This document shows, one piece after another, positions 1-4,961 of a stretch of 5,132 nucleotides of DNA. Both the position numbers and the translations under genes were made by a program. Source of the stretch: an uncultured Candidatus Saccharibacteria bacterium (GTDB lineage: Bacteria; Patescibacteriota; Saccharimonadia; Saccharimonadales; Saccharimonadaceae); contig CAMIMA010000006.1 in assembly GCA_946222675.1 (NCBI GenBank), positions 1 through 5,132 of the forward strand. Reading direction: 5' to 3'. The notes beneath the pieces were generated by a model, which worked only from the letters and a program-made list of their open reading frames with translations, made no database searches and was not told the origin of the DNA. How positions within the stretch are numbered: position 1 is the stretch's first letter; the number at the start of each line of letters is the position of its first letter.

Positions 1-55
1 TAGTTAGAGCCCCTTTTCCTCGCATAATGCGCGCGCGCGAGGATAGACATAACAG
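1..55. repeat. Terminal direct repeat, copy 1 (circular overlap)
   Basis: This 55-base segment is identical to 5078-5132. An exact repeat at the two extreme ends of a sequence that carries one rep gene, one mob gene and iterons is best explained as assembly overlap of a circular molecule of about 5,077 bp. It runs straight on from the third iteron, whose last five bases are positions 1-5 of this copy, so the origin spans the junction. A genuine biological duplication is possible but less likely. Confidence 0.93.
17..43. repeat. Inverted repeat around a CG-alternating tract next to the iterons
   Basis: TCCTCGC (17-23) is complementary to GCGAGGA (37-43). Between them lies CGCAT-A-ATGCG (21-31), itself an inverted repeat, and positions 27-39 alternate purine and pyrimidine without a break. 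Alternating CG tracts can adopt left-handed DNA or cruciforms under negative supercoiling. Its place right after the iterons suggests a structural role at the origin, which is inference. A second copy at the window's right end belongs to the circular overlap. Confidence 0.55.
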
Positions 56-140
56 TCGTTGTCTATAACAGAAATAAGGCTTTTATCGGGTTGGTTTTCC
101 CGGGAATCGGAAAGGAAACAAAAGGGGAAAAGACAAAAAC

Positions 141-169
141 ACTCCCCCTTTGAGGGGGTGGAGGGGGTG
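141..169. repeat. C5/G5 hairpin with tandem 9-bp repeat GAGGGGGTG
   Basis: CCCCC (144-148) can pair with either of two G5 runs (154-158, 163-167). The G runs sit in a perfect tandem repeat of GAGGGGGTG (152-160 and 161-169). The heptamer GGGGGTG also occurs twice in the relaxase leader (2047-2053 and 2070-2076). It could be a secondary-structure element for lagging-strand or single-strand initiation, or a protein site. Nothing in the sequence decides between these. Confidence 0.4.
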
Positions 170-204
170 CAGCGTAAGCGTGAAGATTGCAAACTTTTTT
201 ATGA

Positions 205-226
205 CGTGTACACAAATAGGTACACG
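205..226. promoter_or_regulatory. Probable YefM-type operator of the toxin-antitoxin operon
   Basis: CGTGTAC (205-211) and GTACACG (220-226) form a perfect 7-bp inverted repeat with an 8-base spacer. The left arm lies in the palindrome GTGTACAC (206-213), whose core TGTACA is the hexamer described for YefM operators. The right half holds GGTACA (219-224), one base from that core, and the two hexamer centres are 12 bp apart. The site ends four bases before the -33 element of the promoter, so the bound antitoxin or toxin-antitoxin complex would obstruct RNA polymerase. Confidence 0.72.
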
Positions 227-230
227 AATA

Positions 231-262
231 TTTGGAAGTTTGGATTTTTGTTTTTATCTTTG
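231..262 (+). promoter_or_regulatory. Bacteroides-type promoter of the toxin-antitoxin operon
   Basis: TTTG at 231-234 lies 20 bases before TATCTTTG at 255-262, an exact match to the Bacteroides consensus of TTTG, 19-21 bases, TAnnTTTG. Transcription should start about seven bases after the -7 box, near 269, leaving a leader of about 20 bases before the ATG at 288. A tandem 8-mer, TAGAGCCA (273-280 and 281-288), fills that leader and runs into the start codon. Confidence 0.75.
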
Positions 263-287
263 CCCCGAACATTAGAGCCATAGAGCC

Positions 288-551
288 ATGCAGATTATTA
301 CAACAAGAGAATTTAGAGCCAATCAGAAGAAGTATTTTGATTTGGCAGAGAGCGAAACAGTCTTTGTCGCTCGTAAGAACGGACGTCCCATTGTCATTAG
401 CGTTGCAGATGATGATGATTACCTTTCAAAGGCAGAACTGCTGTCTATCCAAAAAGGATTGGAGGATATCAAGAACGGCAGGACTTACAAGATGCAAGAG
501 GGTGAGAGCCTGACGGATTTCTTAAAACGCACAGAAGCATGTATGAAATAG
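288..551 (+). CDS. yefM: Phd/YefM-family antitoxin
   Basis: This 87-residue protein is the labile antitoxin of a type II pair. It should neutralise the downstream RNase toxin by direct binding and repress the operon through its N-terminal domain. Residues 1-50 fit the Phd/YefM fold: a start like TTREFRANQKKYFDLA, with Arg10 and Asn12 at the same positions as in E. coli YefM, then a beta hairpin VFVARKNGRPIVISV and an acidic DDDDYLS turn. Residues 50-87 are polar and charged, as expected of the flexible toxin-binding tail. The ATG at 288 is preferred because it follows the promoter by the right distance and gives the family's usual N-terminus. The last 13 bases overlap the toxin start, so the two are likely translationally coupled. 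Confidence 0.88.
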   Translation: MQIITTREFRANQKKYFDLAESETVFVARKNGRPIVISVADDDDYLSKAELLSIQKGLEDIKNGRTYKMQEGESLTDFLKRTEACMK

Positions 552-808
552 AATTTTCAGAAGAAGCCACAAAGGAACTTCTCAAAATGATGAAGTCTGA
601 TGTGCAAGCCTACAAGAAGTTTGAGAGTCTTATCCCCGAACTTCAGGAACACCCATACACAGGGACAGGACACCCACATCAGTTGCGGCACGTCAATGGC
701 ATTTGGTCGAGGAAACTTGACAAGAAAAACCGCCTGCGTTACACGGTCAATGATACGACCGTGATTGTGTTCATTGTGTCAGCCATGGGACATTATGATG
801 ACAAGTAG
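539..808 (+). CDS. yoeB: YoeB/Txe-family toxin (ribosome-dependent mRNA endonuclease)
   Basis: YoeB-type toxins bind the ribosome and cleave mRNA in the A site, stopping growth when the antitoxin decays. On a plasmid this kills or stalls cells that lose it. The 89-residue length fits the family (E. coli YoeB has 84). Visible marks are the HPYTGTGHP turn (38-46), GIWSRKL (54-60), Arg65 in KKNRLRY, and His85-Tyr86 near the C-terminus (AMGHYDDK), which line up with Arg65, His83 and Tyr84 of E. coli YoeB. The residue aligned with the E. coli general base Glu46 is His47 here (GHPHQL where E. coli has GKPEPL), so activity may be altered. The gene overlaps the antitoxin by 13 bases and ends three bases before the convergent relaxase gene. 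Confidence 0.88.
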   Translation: MYEIEFSEEATKELLKMMKSDVQAYKKFESLIPELQEHPYTGTGHPHQLRHVNGIWSRKLDKKNRLRYTVNDTTVIVFIVSAMGHYDDK

Positions 809-830
809 GGACTATCTTCTTAGTCCCCTA
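806..830. terminator. Hairpin between convergent toxin and relaxase genes
   Basis: GGGACTA (808-814) pairs with TAGTCCC (821-827) around the loop TCTTCT. TAG/CTA bases extend the stem after a one-base bulge. It spans the toxin stop codon and the last codons of the relaxase gene, so it could end both transcripts. There is no strong T run on either side, only CTATTTCG on the + side, so this is a putative bidirectional terminator. Confidence 0.5.
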
Positions 831-2032
831 TTTCGTTGTTGCTTTTCCTCCCTTACTCCGTTGGCGATATTTCTTAATTCCCTTTCCGCCTGGTCCCATC
901 TGCTGCCATATTGATACTGGCATATCACTCCGCCCATATTGAAGGCTGCACGTTTTAGGCTCTCGGCTGCATCTTCTTTGCCTTGCATGACGAAAGACAA
1001 CAACCTCCTATCGTCTGCATCAAAATGCCCATTGATATGGAAAACGAAACTGCGAATTATAGAAAGACATCTTTCGATGATTGGGATTTCTTGAAAATCT
1101 TTGATTACTTCCCGCAGCTCTTTGTTCCGCTCCACAGCTTTGTTGTGCTTAACGACTAACTCGTTATACTTGGAAACGGCTTCCCTGCGTGTTTCATTAA
1201 GTGCAGCCTTTTGCTGCTCTTTCTGTTCCTCCTGCTGTGCTTTCAGCCCGACTATTCCCACCTTGATGTCGAAAATCTCCTTTTGTTTGGCGTTTATTTG
1301 CTCTCTAAGGGCTTTTATCGTCTTATCCTTGGAACTCTGCCCGAAAATACCTTTAATGCCTTCAGAAAGCGTTTTTGCGCTCTCTATGGCTGCCTCCTTG
1401 CGTGCCTTGGCTACCTTGAAACGCTCTAACTCCTCTTGCATCTGTTTTGCTTTCTTTTCCCTCTCGTCCTCGATTTGCCTTAACTTGACTTGCTCGGCTA
1501 TGTTCTTGTATTGAATGGCTGAAAGATGCTGCTTGTCGCTCGACACCCCCCTATCCATTTGCAGGACTTCCGCTGTTATCGTCTGCATCTCCACCATGTC
1601 TTGGCGGTTCAGTTTCAAACTCTTTCCTGTCTGTTGGTTAGTCCAATCAAAAACCAAATGGGCATGTAGGTTAGGTTTCCATTCTCCCTTTGGATAGCCC
1701 TCGTCCTTATGGATAGCGATTTGAAAAGTGTCTATCCCGAACCGCTGGCGGTACGCATCGGATAGCCTTTTTAAATCTTCCATTGTTGTTTCGGACTTGA
1801 TAACCACGACCGCCTCTCGTATCGGGGTGGCTTTGGCTTGCATTTTCTGTCCTGTCGATTGGAGGTATCTTGACTTGATTTTTTCAAGTCGATCCGTCTG
1901 CGTATCTTTCTCCCAATACTCGTTGAGGTGAGAGAGGTCTTTTCGAACATAGTCGAGTTCTTTTTCCCTTTTGTTGTGCTGTTCGCTGCCACCCTTGACG
2001 GGCTGCACGTGGATAGATGTTTGTTGTGCCAT
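812..2032 (-). CDS. MobV-type (Pre/Mob) relaxase, plasmid mobilisation protein
   Basis: The 406-residue protein should nick the plasmid at oriT and stay bound to the 5' end so that a conjugative helper can transfer it. The N-terminal third carries the MobV signature. HNKR (19-22) matches the HNxR motif, whose histidine is the nucleophile in MobM of pMV158, and it is followed by LNEYW (36-40). Motif III is IHKDEGY plus LHAHLVFDW: His108, Glu111, His123 and His125 align with the metal-binding and catalytic residues. The gap between DE and HxH is longer than in MobM, as I recall for Bacteroidales relaxases. Residues about 175-315 are Lys/Glu/Gln-rich and likely coiled coil. The last 90 are more globular with an Arg-rich tail. 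The ATG at 2032 follows an A-rich leader typical of Bacteroides. No coupling protein or transfer genes are present. Confidence 0.88.
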   Translation of the reverse strand: MAQQTSIHVQPVKGGSEQHNKREKELDYVRKDLSHLNEYWEKDTQTDRLEKIKSRYLQSTGQKMQAKATPIREAVVVIKSETTMEDLKRLSDAYRQRFGIDTFQIAIHKDEGYPKGEWKPNLHAHLVFDWTNQQTGKSLKLNRQDMVEMQTITAEVLQMDRGVSSDKQHLSAIQYKNIAEQVKLRQIEDEREKKAKQMQEELERFKVAKARKEAAIESAKTLSEGIKGIFGQSSKDKTIKALREQINAKQKEIFDIKVGIVGLKAQQEEQKEQQKAALNETRREAVSKYNELVVKHNKAVERNKELREVIKDFQEIPIIERCLSIIRSFVFHINGHFDADDRRLLSFVMQGKEDAAESLKRAAFNMGGVICQYQYGSRWDQAERELRNIANGVREEKQQRNRGLRR

Positions 2033-2040
2033 AAGTTTGT

Positions 2041-2138
2041 TTTTTAGGGGGTGTGTCCTGGGGGGTCAAGGGGGTGTCCCCTTGCCCTCGGAGAGCACAC
2101 AACCCTGCAAGGGTTATAGTGTGCTATAACCTGCACAC
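2041..2138. other. Candidate origin of transfer (oriT) with overlapping hairpins
   Basis: Relaxases of the MobV type usually act at a site just upstream of their own gene, and this stretch begins eight bases from the mob start. Four inverted repeats are visible. CAAGGGG/CCCCTTG is at 2067-2073 and 2078-2084. AGCACAC/GTGTGCT (2094-2100, 2119-2125) encloses AACCCT/AGGGTT (2101-2106, 2110-2115). GGTTATAG/CTATAACC is at 2112-2119 and 2124-2131. GTGTGC/GCACAC is at 2119-2124 and 2133-2138. The last three share bases, so they are alternative folds. Three G5-6 runs (2047-2051, 2060-2065, 2070-2074) precede them. The nick site cannot be placed from sequence alone. Confidence 0.6.
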
Positions 2139-2154
2139 AGAGTTTATTTGGCGA

Positions 2155-2184
2155 CAAAGGTACAAAATATTATCGATGTGCAAG
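2155..2184 (-). promoter_or_regulatory. Putative Bacteroides-type promoter for the relaxase gene
   Basis: On the minus strand TACCTTTG (complement of 2155-2162) fits the -7 consensus TAnnTTTG exactly. The upstream element is weak: CTTG (complement of 2181-2184) at 18 bases in place of TTTG at 19-21. Transcription would begin near 2148 and run through the candidate oriT before the ATG at 2032, so the hairpins would lie in the mRNA leader. Confidence 0.5.
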
Positions 2185-2288
2185 TGGTTCGGCGGTGAAA
2201 AAGCCTGAAGGAGGTGTTGGGAGCTAGCTGCATTGCACAACAGTAGATTCACTATAAAGAGGAGTGTAACGGAACCTTATGTAAAATA

Positions 2289-2328
2289 TACCCCCAACAT
2301 GTGCAAAATATTGCACGTGTTGGGGGTA
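2289..2328 (-). terminator. Strong 18-bp hairpin after the beta-barrel gene
   Basis: The arms 2289-2306 and 2311-2328 (each end TACCCCCAA / TTGGGGGTA) are complementary over 18 positions except one, with the loop AATA. The exception (T2300 opposite G2317) would be a G-U pair in a + strand RNA and a mismatch in a minus-strand RNA. It lies about 40 bases past the stop codon of the outer membrane protein gene and is followed on the minus strand by TATTTTA, so it probably ends the lipoprotein/barrel transcript. The T run is weak. A protein-binding or recombination site is an alternative. Confidence 0.55.
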
Positions 2329-2369
2329 CTTATAGCAGATATTAAGTTATAGCCGAAAAGAATTACTCA

Positions 2370-3053
2370 TTATATCTTATATCCAACTTTAAACATTATA
2401 TTTTGACTATGATTGTCCTTGTAAATTTTAGTTATTCCGAAATTATACAATAAAGAAAAATAAAGGTGAGACAGTTCATATGAGAATCCTACAGGAATGC
2501 TTATTTTCTCTCTTTTGATAAGTCCTTTTATGTTTATTCTCTCTTTTTCTTTATCCTTGAAAGCCCAAAAATCATTATTGTCTTTTTTATAGTGTTTTAT
2601 ATTGTCTTCTGAATGCGCAGAAATAATATATCCAAGTTGGACACCTGCATTTATTTTAAAGTTGTACGTGAAAATATTTTTTGAAAAAATAATAGGTGCT
2701 TCAATAGAATGAATACTAAGTGATGTACTATAAATATATTTGTTGAGCCTATCGTTGATAGAAAAGTCTTCAAAAGAATACTTATAGTTGACATGTTGTA
2801 TTCCAGTTATAAATTCAATACCTTTTGAAACTGGAATTCTTAGATTTGCTCCAATTGTATAGGCTATTCCTATCTTTGATTTTATATTTACTTCTTCAGA
2901 TACAGGAAAGTTCGCTATAGGTTTTCCTATGTAAGAAAAATTTATTCCTATGTTTGGAATGAATACAAGACTTTTTTCTTTTTCCTGAGCGAATAAGGAT
3001 AGAGAAGAAAAAATGTAACAAAAAACTATTATTCTTTTTGAAAACGGTTTCAT
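2370..3053 (-). CDS. Small outer membrane beta-barrel protein, PorT-like
   Basis: The 227-residue protein begins with a basic and hydrophobic signal peptide (MKPFSKRIIVFCYIFSSLSL) that is probably cut after Ala22, leaving Gln23 first, a common arrangement in Bacteroidetes. The mature part is rich in alternating hydrophobic/polar and aromatic strands. It shows marks of the 'outer membrane beta-barrel' family (PF13568 type): a long first hairpin about 60-92, the element SIHSIEAPIIF (113-123) resembling the usual LEIPLL motif, INAGVQLGYIISA (134-146), and a final strand IMFKVGYKI. Size suits an eight- to ten-strand barrel. A charged loop (about 147-183) may face outward. The start overlaps the upstream lipoprotein stop by four bases (ATGA), implying coupled translation and joint function. 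Substrate and role are unknown. The gene is clearly more AT-rich than mob, suggesting separate ancestry. Confidence 0.75.
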   Translation of the reverse strand: MKPFSKRIIVFCYIFSSLSLFAQEKEKSLVFIPNIGINFSYIGKPIANFPVSEEVNIKSKIGIAYTIGANLRIPVSKGIEFITGIQHVNYKYSFEDFSINDRLNKYIYSTSLSIHSIEAPIIFSKNIFTYNFKINAGVQLGYIISAHSEDNIKHYKKDNNDFWAFKDKEKERINIKGLIKREKISIPVGFSYELSHLYFSLLYNFGITKIYKDNHSQNIMFKVGYKI

Positions 3054-3667
3054 TTTTTTTCTTCGATATTATAGATCCATTGCAGTTCTTCGGGTCTACA
3101 TGGAAACCAGATATCATAATTTATACCAGTCAGGTCACTTTTCACATGAATTATTTTTGTTGTTAATTTTATATTATCGCCTTTGCGAGTATAAGAGTAT
3201 CCTCTCAGATTATATTCATCTTTTGTGTAATCGGGGAATAGTCCACATTTTGGAGAATCAACGTCTGAAAAATTTACGGTTCTATTAGCGATGCCTGGAA
3301 TTGTTAACGCATAATCTGCTGTTATAAATTCGCAAATATAAAAAGCGTTTGGATATAATCCTAATGTTTTCTTCAAATTTTTATCTAAAGCATATGTTTT
3401 GTATCCAGTAGAATACTTGTTAGTATAACCATAAACAATAACGTCTGTTCCGTTATTAGTTGCTGCGCGTGTTAAATTTAGATGAGTTGAACTCCTTTTA
3501 TAGGAACGATACTTTGTAGCGTTGGCCTCTAACATTCTATCATACGAAGTTGTGTCAATTGTAACACTCCCTACTTCTTTTTCTTTTATAGAAAAGTCGT
3601 CAGATGAATTATTGCAACTTGCTACTAATAAAGTCGCAGCCATAAATAAAATGATTTTCTTTTTCAT
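3050..3667 (-). CDS. Putative surface-exposed lipoprotein of unknown function
   Basis: The 205-residue protein starts with MKKKIILFMAATLLVASC, a clear lipoprotein signal in which Cys18 is lipidated after the lipobox LVAS. The next residues, NNSSDDF, resemble the Ser/acidic export signal that sends Bacteroidetes lipoproteins to the outer face of the outer membrane, so surface display is likely though not proven. The mature chain is rich in Tyr, Thr, Asn and Lys with beta-like stretches (for example 74-92 and 155-188) and has cysteines at 112, 141 and 190. I recognise no enzymatic motif or family. It overlaps the following beta-barrel gene by four bases, so the two products probably form one surface complex or act in one process. 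Both genes are AT-rich compared with mob. Confidence 0.78.
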   Translation of the reverse strand: MKKKIILFMAATLLVASCNNSSDDFSIKEKEVGSVTIDTTSYDRMLEANATKYRSYKRSSTHLNLTRAATNNGTDVIVYGYTNKYSTGYKTYALDKNLKKTLGLYPNAFYICEFITADYALTIPGIANRTVNFSDVDSPKCGLFPDYTKDEYNLRGYSYTRKGDNIKLTTKIIHVKSDLTGINYDIWFPCRPEELQWIYNIEEKK

Positions 3668-3692
3668 AAGTCAAATATTTAAAATTACGATA

Positions 3693-3700
3693 CAAATATA
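3693..3700 (-). promoter_or_regulatory. Putative -7 box of the lipoprotein/beta-barrel operon
   Basis: The minus strand reads TATATTTG here, an exact TAnnTTTG match, 25 bases upstream of the lipoprotein start codon. No good TTTG is found 19-21 bases further upstream, so the promoter may be weak or need an activator. The surrounding 88 bases to the rep stop codon are very AT-rich and show no terminator hairpin, so read-through from rep is also possible. Confidence 0.45.
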
Positions 3701-3755
3701 GCGAAAATATTTAATTTGTGTTTATTTTATGTGGAAAAATTACTTGAATCATATA

Positions 3756-4736
3756 TTATTTACTTTCTGCGGTTTTCTTCTTGATTGCATTGATTACGTA
3801 GCCGATGCGGTTCTTGGCAGTCCTCGAGGGACCTACAAGGGAAGAAAGGAAGCCTATGAAGTCGGGTATCTTCTTTTCTCCCTCTATGATTGTCTTCTTG
3901 TTTTTGCTGATTTCTGCAGTCTTGAACTCAAAAGAATAGCGGAAATAGTCGTAGGCTTCACGGCTGATTTGTGTGCTTGCTGAAACCTTTGAGTGTAATT
4001 CTGTTTCGTACAGATTAGCGTCTTTGTTGTCGGGGTTGAATGTAGGGAAGAATTTAAATCCGACAACCTTACGACCCTCTTTTACGTCAATGTAGTTGAA
4101 CGAGTAGGGGCTACTCTTATCAAGCTCTTTTTTGGCAACGTCTAAAACTCGAGCCTTAAAATTGGCAGGTAGTTTATATTTGTCGGTTACACAGAACATT
4201 TCTCTTAATTGCTCAAAAGTAAATTCCAAAGGTTTCTTTTGTCCGCTCAATAGTTCGTACATACGCATGGTATAGACTGAATCAAACTGCATAGCTGTAA
4301 TAAGTTCGTACTTTCGATAACCTTTTGTGAAGTCCAGCATGGCATTCCAAATTTTATTGTGAACCTCGAACTTTACCATCCCATTGTTCTTTTCAAGTTT
4401 TACACCCAAGATGATTTGTGTGCTTTCCCAAACCTTTTCATCCTCATAGACGACTGTTTTTTTTTGTAGCGAAGAGAATGCCGCTTTTGCCTTAGTGTAG
4501 TTCTCATCCCTTTCATTCTTAAGAATATCTGTAACAGGCATAGTTAGTTCTCTACCAAACAAGGAATGGTCTATTTTATGGAGGTTATCCCTAATCATAA
4601 TGCCTTTAATTTCGTCTTGTGCAAACTCCACAATGCGGTATAAAATACGCTTTTCGTAAGCTGTGAATTTATACCGAGAAGTCGTCAGGGTGTACGACTG
4701 TACTACATTTTTGTTTCCCTTAATAGTCCGTGCCAT
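3756..4736 (-). CDS. rep: Rep_3-family replication initiator protein
   Basis: This 326-residue protein is the plasmid's initiator, expected to bind the iterons at 5008-5082, open the origin and recruit host replication proteins. It fits the Rep_3 (RepB/RepE-like) family with two winged-helix domains. The first spans about 12-135 (SRYKFTAYEKRILYRIVEFA, then the AFSSLQKKTV segment near 86-95). The second spans about 145-235, with the hallmark SVYTMRMYELL (153-163), the FTFEQLREMF recognition segment (172-181) and FKARVLDVAKKELD (193-206) leading to a strand ending VVGFKFFP. The last 80 residues are basic and polar (GPSRTAKNRIGYVINAIKKK). Length is ordinary for the family. Its first 17 bases overlap the end of the 71-residue upstream gene, so it is probably translated by coupling. 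Rep level is likely held down by binding at 4975-5008. Confidence 0.9.
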   Translation of the reverse strand: MARTIKGNKNVVQSYTLTTSRYKFTAYEKRILYRIVEFAQDEIKGIMIRDNLHKIDHSLFGRELTMPVTDILKNERDENYTKAKAAFSSLQKKTVVYEDEKVWESTQIILGVKLEKNNGMVKFEVHNKIWNAMLDFTKGYRKYELITAMQFDSVYTMRMYELLSGQKKPLEFTFEQLREMFCVTDKYKLPANFKARVLDVAKKELDKSSPYSFNYIDVKEGRKVVGFKFFPTFNPDNKDANLYETELHSKVSASTQISREAYDYFRYSFEFKTAEISKNKKTIIEGEKKIPDFIGFLSSLVGPSRTAKNRIGYVINAIKKKTAESK

Positions 4737-4935
4737 TGTCTTTTGTGATTAGATGTTCCATACCTGCTTTTATCATCCATTCATTGTAATGCTGTACAGC
4801 AGCATCCCCAGTGATACCCTTTGCAAGTCTATCTTTTAGTTCTTCAGTCCACACTTTTTCCATTTCACGCAAGTCTTTTCCTGTCTGCTCGAGATTATCA
4901 GAAACCCGTTGTAACTCCGATAAAGTCTTATTCAT
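4720..4935 (-). CDS. Small helical protein of unknown function, first gene of the rep operon
   Basis: The 71-residue product is highly charged and predicted helical. Residues 2-38 show spaced Leu/Val/Met positions (LSELQRVSDNLEQTGKDL) consistent with a coiled coil, and a second helix follows at about 43-60 (GDAAVQHYNEWMIKAGM). There is no signal peptide, membrane segment or metal motif. I do not recognise a family. Evidence that it is real comes from its position: its ATG lies about 27 bases after a Bacteroides-type -7 box, and its stop overlaps the rep start by 17 bases in another frame. It could modulate Rep or copy number, or serve mainly as a leader that couples translation into rep. Confidence 0.68.
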   Translation of the reverse strand: MNKTLSELQRVSDNLEQTGKDLREMEKVWTEELKDRLAKGITGDAAVQHYNEWMIKAGMEHLITKDNGTDY

Positions 4936-4961
4936 AAAGCATTGATTTTGAATTATGGGGG

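Larger units (their letters stand above)
1..287. other. Non-coding control region between origin and toxin-antitoxin operon
   Basis: Together with 4936-5077 this forms a gene-free stretch of about 430 bp on the circle. In order it holds the end of the third iteron (1-5), a CG-alternating inverted repeat (17-43), a 9-base match to the rep operator half-site (62-70, TCTATAACA), a perfect palindrome TTCCCGGGAA (97-106), a purine-rich tract (about 107-136), a C5/G5 hairpin with a tandem 9-mer (141-169), and then the operator and promoter of the toxin-antitoxin operon. Short open frames here overlap repeats and have no credible protein character. The left part is probably the rest of the replication origin, by position and repeat content only. 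Confidence 0.6.
2033..2369. other. Intergenic region between relaxase and outer membrane protein genes
   Basis: This 337-base gap has no convincing gene. The half next to mob (2041-2138) is dense in inverted repeats and is treated as candidate oriT. A minus-strand promoter-like site follows (2155-2184). The middle (about 2185-2288) shows only short palindromes such as AGCTAGCT (2222-2229) and TGCATTGCA (2229-2237), with no function that I can assign. A strong hairpin (2289-2328) then lies just beyond the stop of the beta-barrel gene. Confidence 0.6.

Noticed and set aside
1..55. Terminal repeats of a transposon or insertion sequence
   Set aside because: The repeats are direct, exact and at the very ends of the window, no transposase is present, and the origin continues across the join, so circular overlap is simpler.
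63..281. Short open frames on both strands in the first 290 bases
   Set aside because: They cross the repeats, operator and promoter of the control region and show low-complexity translations such as a proline run from the G-rich repeat.
232..513. 93-residue + strand open frame over the antitoxin
   Set aside because: Starts inside the promoter and runs in another frame of a well-supported antitoxin gene; no family character.
1101..1514. 137-residue open frame on the + strand
   Set aside because: It is fully antisense to the relaxase coiled-coil region; its Ser/Cys/Leu-rich translation is the usual shadow of a Lys/Glu-rich gene, and it has no promoter.
2185..2288. A small gene or structured RNA in the middle of the mob/barrel gap
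   Set aside because: Only short palindromes (AGCTAGCT, TGCATTGCA) are visible; no start, frame or extended pairing supports a gene.
3729..3983. 84-residue + strand open frame
   Set aside because: Antisense to the C-terminal end of rep; hydrophobic look arises from the complement of basic codons.
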